A stretch of DNA of 64,000 bases, from assembly GCA_024180945.1 (NCBI GenBank), contig JAKSGN010000019.1, positions 61,671 through 125,670 of the forward strand, in the 5' to 3' direction. Below the pieces are notes generated by a model. The model had not been told where the DNA came from and made no database searches. It saw only the letters and a list, made by a program, of their open reading frames with translations. Source of the DNA: Macrophomina tecta. Its lineage: Eukaryota; Ascomycota; Dothideomycetes; Botryosphaeriales; Botryosphaeriaceae. The translations under genes and the position numbers were made by a program. Below are positions 42,017-54,500 of this stretch, one piece after another (position 1 is the stretch's first letter; the number at the start of each line of letters is the position of its first letter).

Positions 42017-44090
42017 GTCGAGATAGGTAGGCCCTCTCAGGCTTTCCCCCTCCAAGAACCGTACGTGCGACTTTCATCGCATACGGCTCAAACAGAAATC
42101 TTCGGTTTTATTTTACATATTTATGTATAGATAACCTAGCAGCCATCGCCGCAAACAAATGTACCTCTTTCGACAACATACAATGGAGGTACATTTGTCA
42201 GATTCTGCCGCATGTTAAGTCAGCCATTTCCCCTTACATTGACTATGTAAGAGAAAAGAAGTTAAATATTAAATTAATTTCTACCCTGATTCATATTAGC
42301 TTTTAAGTTTTATTTTTTCCATACCTTCAGTAGTCAAGTGCCCCTTTACTTTCATAATTTCTACTACTGATTTAAAGTCTTGGAAATTAAGAAGTTTAGA
42401 ACCCTCTATAGGATACTTTGTAAAGAAAGGTATAATTATCTCATCAAAGCTCTTGAAAGAATTAACTGTAAAGTCACAAGCTTCACCCTTACGGTTTTCA
42501 ACTCTACCGCAAGAAAGATAGTCCACTATACCTTTAAGTAATTCTCTATCACGAGAATGTTGAGTAATTTTAAATACTAATTGAACAGCGAATCCCAGTT
42601 TAGATTTTAAAGATTTATAGATACTAATAAAGAAACAAGCTTCACCAGAGGCAAAACCAGCTAATCAATTAGGATCAGGAATCCCCTCAAAACGTACTTG
42701 AGATCTTGGAACCATAACAGTATCAGGGAAATCTTTCTTTAGATTATCTGATAGACCCCGGGGGGGCTAGACCTAGATTCAAAGAAGCTTTTAAGTTTAC
42801 AATTTGTTGTAAACCTTTAGATTCAATATGGCCCTTGTTTTTAAGAATTTCCACTATTTTAGTAAATAACTCAAAGTCAGCACGTTTTTGTGTAACTAGA
42901 GGATATTTAATAAAAATGTGGTATAATCACATTGAATAAGTCATTGATATTACTAACTTTTCATCTGTATGTATTATCAGATGATTTAAAATAGATATTA
43001 CCAACACCTAAAGTAGCTTTAATTCGCTCCAATAGATCCTTATCAACAACATTAAGACCAACTTCTAGGAAAACTGTTATAACAAATCCGGAAGAACGAG
43101 TTTTATCTTTTACAACAACCACTCCAAAACTTCCTTCAGCATCAATAATACCTGTTAATGCTCAGGGGTTTAATAAATTAAATTTTCTATTGTTCATCAT
43201 GGAGACTCACCTTCTTTTTATCTAAATATCAGTAGTTAGAAATATCTCTGCCCTAACTCAAAGTTAAATCAAGTAATAGAAATCTTCGATTTCTCTATGA
43301 ACAGAAAGATGATTTTTATCAAGTAATACAAAAGAAATAAGATCATTATACAATAATTAGATAAAGATTAACTCGTTATAACTAGGAAATAAAACCTAAA
43401 AGAAGGCCGAGTTTACGGATAAAATTATCCTTACTCATTTATTTATTCCTGTTAGTGCTATAGACGAATAAACCATCAAAAGTGAGATTTATAAATAAAA
43501 TCATAAACTAAAATTATAAGTAAAAATTATTAATATTTAACTATATCCGTAATATAGATTTACTTCAATTGAAATCTAATACTAGGCATTTGCTTTTTAA
43601 CTTCTCCTTTCCCCTTTACCGGATACAACAATTTCGATAAATCTTATATGTTGCCTCTTCTATAAATAAGTAATAACTTAAAGAACCGCGGAGTACTTTT
43701 AAGAGCTTAATTTATAGCTGAAGATAAAGGGGTTACCAAGTTCAGATATTAGCACAATTTACGTAAGATTTAGGAGGATAGCTTTACTCCGGTGGAAATA
43801 TGGTTTCTCTAATAGATTAGTATGTAAAATCTATTCCCTTCCACAAATCTCATGAGTAGTATATCGAAGCGTCATTGCTATCTTGACTTTCGCTCTCCAT
43901 GTCTTACTTACACTAGCTCCTGGAGATATTATTATACTTTTTATAATATATCTACATTGTCATCTAAGACAGGCTACATTGTTCCTACAGCTTCACACAT
44001 TCAATTACTATCCTGCATGTGTAGGTAGTGTTAAGTAGAGAATACCTAGTGGAATCGCACCACATTACTAATATCCGCTTCTTGTCGCAC
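42017..44090 (-). mobile_element. group II intron in rns with a LAGLIDADG ORF
   Basis: 2074-bp intron. 5' end GTGCGACAAGAAG at 44090. Domain V is a 34-nt hairpin at 42056-42089 (GAGCCGTATGCG...CGTACGGTTC), followed by domain VI and a 3' end ...GAC. Joining the exons gives GTATGT|TATTTAATTCGA, in register with the universal SSU segment. Group II introns in fungal rns with LAGLIDADG instead of reverse-transcriptase ORFs are a known type. Confidence 0.92.
42280..43200 (-). pseudogene. LAGLIDADG ORF of the rns group II intron, decayed
   Basis: Starts MMNNRKFNLLNPW, first motif LTGIIDAEGSFGVVV, second motif LAGFASGEACFFI with RDRELLKGIVDYLSCGRVE following. Broken by a 1-nt shift in a T run near 42918, by a short GC cluster at about 42755-42775 that shifts the frame after SLNLGL, and by a small deletion near the C-terminus. 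The second motif has Cys-Phe where Ser-Phe is usual. Not expected to be active; the intron RNA itself looks sound. Confidence 0.82.
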
Positions 44091-45206
44091 ACATACTTCA
44101 CTACTGGTTTCAGAAACGGTCTAATGATTTCAGTTCCTGCGTTGCCACATTACTCTTGAGGTGGAATGCTTACACTTTCATTTATAGATCAAAAAATCAT
44201 AGTGAACCTATATAGGTAACCTGGAACCTTATAGATTCAAGGGTTTCATGCTTTCTTTCTAATCTATGACATTCATAATTGTCTGCCTGGACTACTAGGG
44301 TATCTAATCCTATTCGCTCCCCAAGCCTTCGTCCCTCAACGTCAGTTTTTACATAGAGGATCGCCTTCGCCGTTACCCGTGCCTAGAGGTATCAATGAAT
44401 TTTATCTCTACACCAATAGTACTATATTTGCCTCTCACATAAAACTCTAGTATATCCGTTCCCTTTTGGGGCTTGATATACCGTCTAGGTACCCTTTAAA
44501 CCTAATAAAGATGAATAACACTAGTCTCCCTTGTGTTGCCGCGACTGCTGGCACAAGATTTGGTCAAGACATATAGATAGAAAATTGTCATTATCATTTT
44601 TCTATCTAGAACTTTATCCGACATAGTCGGTACTATATATTATCTCTAATATATATATCCATTCCCCCAAGTTGCTGGTTCAGCCGTTAGGCCATTGACC
44701 AATATTCCTCACTGCTGTACTATACGTATTGGGGTTTTTTCAGACCCAATGTGGTCGATCGACCTCTCAGTCTCGACTACGGACATAAGCTAGTTAAGCC
44801 ATTACCTTAACTACTACCTGCCCGAGATATTAATTTCCATCTAGGAGCGAAAATAATTTTCTTTTAATACAAAATTTTTTGTATGATATAAGGGATTTTA
44901 ATGTCCCTTACTCCAAGGTAGCCATAATATCTTTTACTCACCTGTACACCACTTCTAACTAAATTATTTCTAATAAATTAGACGTTCGATTAGCATGTGT
45001 CAAGCACTTGGATAGCGTTCAATCAGAGCCATCATCAAACTCAATATAAATTATAAATATTATATGTAATATACTTTTTATATTCACATATAAATGGATG
45101 TGCACCATTACTATCATAAATTACAAAATAATATATTACTCAAAAGTTAATTATTTTATTTTAATGTATAATTTAAAAATTAAAAAACAGTTAACATATA
45201 CTGTGT

Positions 45207-47096
45207 CAAACTTGTTATATTAAAGGAAATTTTTCCTTTATTCCACCTTTTACAAAGCGGTTCAGACTATTTCTTCATCTTTATATCATTAAATCTAATT
45301 TGTGCAACGCGAAAATTTATGTAAAAAAATTTTTTATAATAATTAGTAACTACTTACCCATACTTTTAGACCATAAGCTCCATTAGGTGTTTTAGAGTTT
45401 ATGTTTGTATATTGTATATTAGATTTCATATGACCTCTTAACATTGATGATATTTTATTATCATAAGAAGAAATATTTCTTAGATTACCTATATATTTTA
45501 ATTTAGATATAGATCTTGAAGCAGTTAAACGTCTTGTTAATCTACCTGAGGCTTCTAATCTAACACCATTAATTGCTTTGTTTTTAATATAACTTAAGCC
45601 AATTTTTTCTATATTATCTTCATTATATATAGAATTACTTATATTTTTATGAAGTAAATTACTTGGCATTAATCTTACTAAACTTAAAGCTTTTTTTAAT
45701 ACTCTTAATACTCTTTTTTTTCTATCATTTAATTTTGTAGAAATAGAATCTGAATATATATCACTATTTAAATGTGAAGATTTTAAATTTACTATATTAA
45801 ATTCTACTTTTTTATTATATATTTTACTAATTAAAGAGACTAAGCCTAATCCTTTATTAGAAATAAATGATTTATTAAATTTATAATTATTAAGTGATAA
45901 CATTTGATTATAGTATAAATATAACATTTCTTTTCTTGACATTACAGCTAATGATTTTCTAAGATAGTATATATAAAGTTCCTTTACATAATTTTGTAAT
46001 ACATTTATTATTATAGGACTACCAGTAGTTTCTTTTTTTTCCTTTGCATACGCAAGGGGAGATGAAAAAAATTGGTTTTCAAAGGTTTTTCATTGAATAT
46101 TGTCATTAAATTTTTCAAATAATTTATCATGTTTTTCACCTTTTACTAATTCATTTCTTTTTATTAAATCATCAAAAACTTGTTTATTACTTTCATAATT
46201 TTTTAACAAATCTTTTTTTTTTAAAATATTATATATTAAAAAACTTACTTTATGTATATTTCTAAGAATAGATTTTCTTTTTAAATTAATTAAATTTAAA
46301 AAATTATTTCTAAAAATTAACATATTACGTAAACTTATTAATTTACGTACAAAATAATTTTTTTCTTTATTGTAAGTATATAATGTTATTATAACTTTAT
46401 TATTAGTATGTTTCATTTCAGCTTTACTTACAAATATTCTATTTACTGATAATAGTCTCTGTCTTTTAGACATACCTTTAAATATATTTTTCATATATAC
46501 TAATCTTAAGAAAAAATAACTTTTAATTATTTTATTTACTACATTATCCGTAATAGCCAGTGATTTCATATAATTTACATTATATGTATAAATACTATTT
46601 AATCATTCTTTAGTTGCAGGTAAATAATGTCTAGTATCACCTCTTCTAGTTTTTTTACTTGAAACATCTTTATTCAAAGATATCTCATTTAATAATGATG
46701 TTTGTTTATTATCTAATAATTCATCATTTTTTTTACTTTTTATTAAAAATATGTTTAACATGTTTATATTAAAATAATGACTATATAATTTTTTATTATT
46801 TGAATCTAGTCTATAACTTAACTAAAGTTATTAATATATAGAAATATAATACATTTCTATAAAAGTGGATAAAACCACTTCCTTTTAATATATTAGATTT
46901 AATGAAATTTTTTAGATGCTGGGAGTATATTATGGTTTATTGTTAGCAAAAACTCACCATTAGTCGTTGAACGTTCTTACTACCTTTATAAATGCTATAG
47001 TAAGTTTCGCTTCAAGTATATTAAAAAATAATATTTCTTGAAATTTACCCAGTTTATATCCAATTATTTATATAAATATTGGAGGACTAACAGTTA
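45207..47096 (-). mobile_element. free-standing omega-type group I intron shell around rps3
   Basis: Group I core split by rps3: TTTCAAGAAATAT near 47040, CTTGAAGCGAAAC near 47015, GTTCAACGACTAATGG near 46967, and GAAATAGTCTGAACCGC near 45262. Both ends resemble the rnl omega intron in this window: the 5' part CTGTTAGTCCTCCAATA and the 3' part AAAGGAAAAA...TTGACA. The putative junction TTAGGAT|ACACAG resembles TAGGGAT|AACAGG. rps3 occupies the P8 region as the endonuclease does in omega. It is not in rnl. Confidence 0.85.
45343..46761 (-). CDS. rps3: ribosomal protein S3
   Basis: Mitochondrial uS3, 472 residues, very AT-rich and basic. Recognised by its C-terminal block: SGRLTRRLTASRSISKLKYIG and the terminal NGAYGLKVWVSSY, typical of fungal mitochondrial uS3. 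TGA-Trp codons at several places (WKTFEN, EWLNS) split it under the standard code. In Pezizomycotina rps3 is normally inside the mL2449 intron of rnl; here it lies between nad4 and rns, inside an omega-like intron shell. Its start is the ATG MLNIF; no upstream in-frame ATG is seen. Confidence 0.92.
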
Positions 47097-47334
47097 ATCC
47101 TAATTCATAATATGTCATATATCTTGATGTGCATCCCAAAGGAGTTTCTCCTTCATTAAAAGAAAATGAAAATAAAATATATTACTTAAAAGTTAACTTT
47201 TTTTTATATAAATTACTATATCTTACAAAAATTATAATTTATATAAACTTGGTTTTTTAGTATAATATTTTGATAAAAATTTTTTAAAGTGAACCTCTAA
47301 ACTAAAAACAATTATAGTGTTATTAAATAGAAGA

Positions 47335-48798
47335 TTAAGAAGCATAAATTAAAGTAGACACTCCATAATGTAAACCATCTAATATAACACCAGGATAAAT
47401 TCCTAATAATACTGTGAAAACAACTAAAGGTAATAAAATAAAGAATTCTCTTCTATTTACATCAGATATACTACTTATAAAGTATTTAGATAATGAACCT
47501 CCAAATACAATACGATTAAACATAAACATAGTATACGCAGCAGAGAATACAATAGAAGAACTAGCTAAGGCACCCATAAGAGGTAATCTTTCAAATGTTC
47601 CATATAGACTTAAAAATTCACCAATAAAGTTAAGAGTTAAAGGAGTTCCAGCATTACCTAAGCAAAGAATAAAGAATATTACAGAAAAGACAGGCATTAT
47701 TTGAGCTATACCTCTATAGTAAGTAATTAATCTAGTGTGAGTTCTATCATACAATACCCCTCCTACACAGATAAATAAACCACTAGATACAAATCCGTGA
47801 GCTAATCCTAAAGTAATTGCTCCTTCTATTCCTTGAACTGTATTACTGAAAACACCTAATAGGTAAACAGCTGCATGAGCTACAGAAGAATATGCAATCA
47901 ATTCTTTAATATCAGTTGTTCTAATAGTACTAAAGCTAGCAAATAAAACTGTAATAACACCTAAAAGATAAACTATAAATGTTAAACTTAAAGAAGCTTC
48001 AGGTAACATAGGTAATATTAATCTAATTACTGCATATAAGCTAAGTTTTAACACTATAGCTGCAAGGATAATACTACCAGCTAAAGGAGACTCAACGTGA
48101 GCTTTTAATAATCATATATTAAAGAAATATAGAGGTGTTTTTATAGCTACTGAGATAAATATTCCTATAAATAAAAATATTTGTGTATAATAATAAAAGT
48201 TAGTTTTAAATAACCCATCAAAGTCTGTAGTACCCATTATAGAATACATAGTAAGAATAGATAATAATAAAAACAATGAACCGAAAAGTGTATATAGGAA
48301 TAAATAGAAACTAGCTCTAGTTCTATTTGTAGAACCAAAAAGACCAATCAGAAGGAATAAAGGGGGAAGTATACTCTCGAAGAAAATATAGAATAATAAA
48401 ATATCTAACACTAAGAAATTAGCTAAAAGTAAAGATTCTAATAATAATATTATTATTACATAGGATCTTACATTTTCTGATATTGATGTTCAATTAGATA
48501 AAAGTGCCACTGGCATTATTATAGTTGTTAATAAAACAAAATATATAGATAATCCATCAACTCCTAAATAGAAATCAAAACTACTTATGCTATGATATTC
48601 TTGAACAAATTGAAACTGGTTGCTACTGAAATCAAAAAAGATAAACATAAGTAAAGAAATAAATAAATTAACAATTGATGTTATTAAACCAATAATTTTA
48701 ATATGTTTTATATTTGAACTAGAAGGTTCATCATACATCCCTGTATAAATTACAGATAAACCTATTATAGGTATTATTAATAAAGATAATAGTAACAT
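47335..48798 (-). CDS. nad4: NADH dehydrogenase subunit 4
   Basis: Proton-pumping membrane subunit of complex I, 487 residues, intronless. Diagnostic segments: FYLGVDGLSIYFVLLTT, SVAIKTPLYFFNIWLLKAHVESPLAG, IAYSSVAHAAVYLLGV and GNAGTPLTLNFIGEF. The start at 48798 (MLLLSLLIIPIIGLS) was chosen because upstream codons are unlike nad4. Its upstream region, with a family A GC cluster at 48839-48889, is partly duplicated at 33100-33400. Confidence 0.95.
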
Positions 48799-48838
48799 AT
48801 AATTAATTATTAAATAAAAAAAAGATTTAATGCCCACT

Positions 48839-48889
48839 AGACTGCCTACGGCGGTCCACCCCTCCACCGGAGGGGTGGAGGGGTAGACT
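48839..48889. repeat. GC-rich cluster, family A copy 5
   Basis: AGACTGCCTACGGCGGTCC, a CCCCTCCACC.../...GGTGGAGGGG hairpin and TAGACT. 40 bases upstream of the nad4 start. Confidence 0.88.
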
Positions 48890-49618
48890 GCTCATATTAT
48901 AAAAAAATATACAAGGTAAAAAAAAAAAAAAACGGTTAACATTAATGGACAAAATACCTTTATAAAAATTTAAATATTATTAATAAAAATTTAAATATAG
49001 TGAACACAAAACTGTAAAAAAAATATTTTTCGCTTAACAATAAAAATTACTAACTTGCTCACAAAAAAAAAAGGATACACAACTACTGATAATAAACGTA
49101 AAATGTATAACAAGATATTTGTTTTTTTCTACAGGTTTTTCTGTGTAATGTAAGATGCGTATACTAAATTAAACATTAAGTGAACTATATTCAAAATTTT
49201 AAGCAATCTCTAGTAACACCACGCATATCCGCGTGGTATATTATATAGATATACTCCCTCCTCTCCTCTGACGCTTGACGACTCCTACTAAATTTCCGTT
49301 GTTGACAAACTAGGAAATTTTTCTTTTCTTTTTTAAAAAGAAAAAAGGAGGTCCTTCGGATATCTGAGAAGGGACGGCACCCAGATAAGATATACTAATA
49401 TTATCTTATTTTTAATCTACACTTATATAAAGTAATACATAATTAAGATTATAACGGAAGCGAGGGATAGGTAGGGAGCAATAGAAGATAAACGTTCTTA
49501 AAATCCTAAAAATTTTTATATTTTTTATAAAAATGAAAAATACAGCAAAACAAAAACTTATAATTTTTTTTATGTATTGTTTTTAAGTCTTTTTATTGGC
49601 GAAGCAAATAAATAACAC
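48890..49618. other. spacer upstream of nad4
   Basis: 729 bases, AT-rich. Contains a conserved hairpin CCACGC.../...GCGTGG near 49214-49236 (also near 33830) and a purine-rich stretch near 49325-49350. No gene seen. Confidence 0.6.
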
Positions 49619-50505
49619 TTATAATAAAGAAATATTAGCAGGAATAATTTCAAAGCTATAAAGAATGCAAGGCACTAGAACGATAAAGGCAATAACTATA
49701 GGTAATAGGACAGTTCAACAGAAAGACATAAGTTGGTCAAATCTTATACGTGGGAATGAAGCTCTAGCATAGCTTATAATCTTTTACCATATAGGGGGAA
49801 GAGAAGATATCTCCTATTTAGGTATAAGCTGAATATATAACGCCTCGTTTACTCGGCTATTAGAGTACACCTTACACCATGTATCTATTCTCACATTTAT
49901 GAGTTATTCGAGGTTTTAACCTAATACATGGCGAGTAACCATCTACTCGTTGCTCTTTTACACATCAACTTATGTAACTATATAATAGCTGAGAGGTGAT
50001 TTAGATCCGCGAAGGGCGATTCCCGGTTTCCCGGAATCCATAACCTTGTTACTATACCCTCTTGATTAGAGAGGCCCTCACCCTTACCCTTTTAGGTTAG
50101 TGGGTTAGTAGTTATGGCTTTACGCTTTACCCGGAGTTTGGCTACTATAGAGCGATTGAAGCTTGCTTAAGGCTAAGAGACTCAGATAAATGTGAAAATT
50201 AACATACAAGATTTAATACCAAGTACAATACCATAAACTAATCCTTCAAACACAGAATTAGATAGTGAATAATAATTATTACCATTATCAGTTAAGTATA
50301 ATCAATTATCAAAATCTACAAATTGAACTAAATATACTAAAGGACTAATATCGAATAAGTAACCACCTAAGAATAGGATACTAGATAGTATACAAATCAG
50401 AACGATAGAAGCGTACTCAGCTAAGAAAAAGAATACAAATATAACTGCAGAATGTTCAGTCATAAATCCACTAACTAATTCTGATTCCGCTTCAGCTAAA
50501 TCAAA
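49619..50505 (-). pseudogene. displaced second copy of the nad1 3' end
   Basis: Begins [20 protein letters not shown] right after a G, ends ...[10 protein letters not shown] and TAA at 49619. Its first ~50 codons give the same protein as nad1 exon 3 and the last ~45 likewise; the middle (about 45 codons) differs at many positions. A small ORF-less group I-like intron interrupts it (49771-50183). I infer it is the former resident nad1 3' end, pushed downstream by the 1549-bp insertion at 50506-52054. Confidence 0.85.
49771..50183 (-). mobile_element. ORF-less group I intron in the displaced nad1 copy
   Basis: About 413 bp between ...LIFTFI and [10 protein letters not shown]. Contains CCAAACTCCGGGTAAAGC, CGCGGATCTAAATCACC and GAGCAACGAGTAGATGG core blocks of the same family as nad2 i1, without an ORF. 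Ends approximate. nad1 exon 3 has no intron at this position. Confidence 0.75.
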
Positions 50506-50644
50506 CTAAAAAAAAAAAGAATAAATAATTTGTTAAATATGTAATACTTACATACCCACCAAAAGGAAAAATTAAATAAAGAACTTAAAAACATTTTCTC
50601 CCTTACAATGTAAATGAGAGTAGTGTCTTTTTTTTATATGTTTT

Positions 50645-51583
50645 TTATTTATTTATTTTATTCATTCTATTTTTAATATTCATAATCTTATCAAATCCTT
50701 CCTCTGTTAAGTGATTTTTATTTTTAATTAAATCAGCTGCCTCACAGAAAAGATTAAAATCAAACTGTTTAAGACTTTGCAATTCATATTTTTGAAAAAA
50801 AGGAATAATATTAGTGTAAAGAACGTTTATTTCAGTAACTCTGAAATCTACAGCAGGTGTGGTGTTTCTATTTCACACCTTACCACAACCTAAAAATTTT
50901 ACTAAACTTTCCATTAATAAAATATCTTTGGAATGCTGAGTTATTTGAAAGAGTAATCAAGTTTTAATACTTGATTTAGCTTTCTGAGTGGCTATGTGAA
51001 AACAACCTTCACCGTCTACAAAACCTACTAATCAATTAGGATCCATTATATTCCTTAAAGATACAACAGGTCTACTTACTGGAACAATATTAGCAAAAAA
51101 TTTATTCAAGGTATCAGAAAGACCTCAATTTAAAGCAGCTTTAATGCTGATAATCTTTCTTAATCCTTCATCAGTAGTATGCTTTTTTTCAGCCATAATT
51201 AAACTGATTTGCTTAAATAATAAAAAATCCACATATTTCTGAGACAATAAAGGATATGATTCAAAATGAGGTATTATTATTTGAACTAATTCCTTTAAAG
51301 AGTGTACAGTAAAGATAGCCTCTGTTTTATTAACAATTATAGTACCAACTCCAAAAAATGCATTAATACGCTTTAATATCTCTAAATCTCTTATATGTAA
51401 TTTTATTACAAATACAGCTTGAACTCTTCACCCTGTAGAATAAAGACTAGATTTTCTCAGTTTCACTGAGAAACATCCTTCTGCATCTGTAAAACCGGTA
51501 ACTCAATAAGGATTAAGATTAGATTTTTTTATATATTTAGTTTGGGAGTTTTTATCTTCTCCTTTTACTAAAAGAGGTAATGA
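50645..51583 (-). CDS. LAGLIDADG endonuclease fused to the nad1 C-terminus
   Basis: Continues in frame from the last nad1 codon (NISLL then SLPLLVKGED), about 312 residues to TAA at 50645. First motif VTGFTDAEGCFSV, second VGFVDGEGCFHIA, with ITQHSKD and FLGCGKVW following and a C-terminal IMNIKNRMNKINK. Both motifs keep their acidic residues, so it is probably active. No splice site separates it from nad1, so it is either made as a fusion and processed, or read from the same mRNA. Confidence 0.85.
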
Positions 51584-54500
51584 TAATAAAGAAATATTAG
51601 CAGGAATAATTTCAAAACTATAAAGAATGCAAGGTACTAATACTATAAATGCAATAACAATTGGTAATAAAACAGTTCAACAGAAAGACATAAGTTGATC
51701 AAATCTTATTCTTGGGAAAGAGGCTCTCGCTCAAATGAAAGTAAAGATAAGAGCACAAGATTTGATACCTAAAGTAACACCATATACTAATCCTTCAGTT
51801 ACAGGATTAGATATTAAATAATCATTATTACCATTACCTGTTAAATTCAATCATAGATCAAAATTAAAGAATTGTGTTAGATAAACTAAAGGCATAAAAT
51901 TAAATAAATAACCACCTAGGAATAAAATACTAGATAAAATACAGATAAGAACAATACTAGCATATTCAGCAAGGAAAAAGAAAACAAATATAACAGCGGA
52001 ATGCTCTGTCATAAATCCAGAAACAAGCTCAGACTCTGCTTCTGCAAGATCGAAGGGTGGTCTATTAGTTTCTGCTATAGATCCTATGAAAAATATGATA
52101 AATATAGGGAATAATGGCACTACAAATCATATAGCTCTTTGAGCTTCTATATTTACTGTTAAATTTAAACTACCTGTCAGTAAAACAACTAATAGTATAG
52201 CTGAACTTAATATTAATTCATAACTGATTAATTGTGCTGTACTTCTTAAAGAACCTAAGAAAGCATATTTAGAATTAGCAGATCCAATGTTGTTAATGTA
52301 AAATTATTTATATTTTACTTCCATCTATCACAAGACGGTTCAGACTATATCATAATCTAATCTTTTTTTCTATTTTTTCATCATAAATGGTAGGCATATG
52401 GGCCTTTTTCATTAATGTGCAAAAAAATAAATGGAACTGTGACAAAATTTTTATATGTATAAATTTTAAACATTATACAGTGGTTTAATAGCAAACCAAT
52501 AAAACTAAAATCCAAAATTATAAACTACTATATCTTCTACTTATCATGACTATTATCTGGTAATTATCCACCTTCTGAACCTAAAAGTAGAGGTGAGCTG
52601 TAAATAAGTAACCCTTTGTGTACTTCAGAAGAATCCATTAACCTTCTTAAGACAGTATTGTGAATACCTAGGACACTAGAAGCCTCACGCATAGTTTTAA
52701 ATGGTTGATTAGGAATTAAACTTAATACACCCTTATCGTCCACTTTATACACTCATATTTCAGTACGCACATAATGAGCTTTAGATGTATTATTTAATAG
52801 TTCTAGCCCCTCCGGGGCGTGGAACCCCCCCCAAGGGGGGAGTTCTAACTTTAAATCAGAACTAATTTCATTACTAAAAAGATACACAAGGGTTTTATTT
52901 AGATTAGTAGCTAATTTAGAATCCAGATGACGACCAATAGTACGATAATTAACATTAAAATAGCTAGCCGCAATAAGTAAACTAGCAAAAGGTGAACCCT
53001 CTATTAATTCAAGAGTTTGGGCATTATAAGCTCAAACTTTTACTTTATTACCTGACACCGTAGATTGTGCAGTTTAAAGAAGTTTTTCAACTTCTTTAAC
53101 ATCAAGCTGTCTACTAAACAAATATGTGCCTTTAACACCTTCTGGTTTTCAGGTGTCTATAAAATAAGTAATAACATTACGACTAATACCTATACTACTA
53201 GCTGCTTGTGTTTTAGAAGAAAATGGACTTCCTACTATTAGATTTAAAGTTTTAGCATCATAAGCTCAAACCCCTTTAGCTACATTGTTATTAAGCTTTA
53301 GATCTTTAGTTAGACCCTTAACTAATTTAAAGGTAGCCTCAAAATCTAATATAGGTTGTGATAAATATAATTTATTTTTGAATGGCACATTAGTATCTAA
53401 ATACAATCCTAATGTACCTCTAGCTCTTTTTTCAATAGAACTAGCTTCCCCCCGGGGGAAGCTGGTTCCACGCCCCCCCTGGGGCTAGAACTAGCTTCAG
53501 TAATACTATTATATTTAACAAAAGTTTTACTAATACCATTCTCATTTACATCATAGACATAAGTAGGAATAGATTGGCCAATAATATTACCTTGAGTTTT
53601 TCTGAGTTCAGCTAGTTTACTGTTTAAGCTAGAATATATAGCAGACTCAGAGAAAGATGAAGAGAAAGTAGTATTTAATATAGGTAAATACTTCTGCAGA
53701 TAGAAGTTCTCTCTTGCACCTTGCACTTCAGGGGAACACTCTTCTATTATAGAAATGTTAAAATGTTCTCAACCAACTAAATTCAAGAAGACATGTAATT
53801 TGGTACCGGAATCGGCTTTAAGATGATTGTTAAATCTTCTTTTAAATAAAGTAGTTCTACCTATATAATAAATATTGGGGTCCACGCCCTCCCTGGGGCT
53901 AGACCCTCACTGTTTTAAAAATTCGGCTTTCACCTTAGGATTTAAACAATAAGAACAAGTAGCCTTAATTAAGCTACGATCCAAAGGAATAACAGGAGCT
54001 TTTCTATCCTTATAAAGTTCTTTTATAAAAGGTAAATGAGAATCTTTTAAATTTTCAAGGCTTAATTTATTCTTCTTACTACGCGTAGTAGAAAAAGATA
54101 GCTTTAAACCTTTAGGATGTTTGAAAGAAACAGGTAAGAACATATTTAAACAATCATAATAAAAATTGGTTTCGTTAAAATATAAAAAACAAAGTCAGGC
54201 CATAAAAAATAGTACACTTGGTTTAATATACCAGGTATTATGAATGAAATATTGATAAAAAGTAAGATCCTGGGCACTCGTGGTAGAATTATATAATATT
54301 CTACTAGTCGTTGAACGTACATATTTATTATTAAAATGAATATGTTTCGCTTCAAGTTTACTTAATCTAAGTATTTCCTGAAATTCACCCAGTTTATTCC
54401 CAATTATTCTCATAACTGGAGGACTATACCCTTTAAGGGTTAGTCCCTTCCCAGATCATCCTGAGAAAGGACTAATTTTTAATCCTGCTAATAATATACC

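Larger units (their letters stand above)
41440..45055 (-). rRNA. rns: small subunit ribosomal RNA, one group II intron
   Basis: Mitochondrial SSU rRNA. Landmarks: the 5' ATGGCTCTGATTGAACGCT near 45020, the CAGCAGTGAGGAATATTGG helix near 44715, GTGCCAGCAGTCGCGG near 44545, TTTAATTCGATGATCC near 42005 and GTAATCGTGTGTAATCACAG in the decoding region near 41660. Exon 1 is about 45055-44091 and exon 2 is 42016-41440. Ends are approximate. It lies downstream of rps3, as in many fungi after relocation. Confidence 0.92.
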
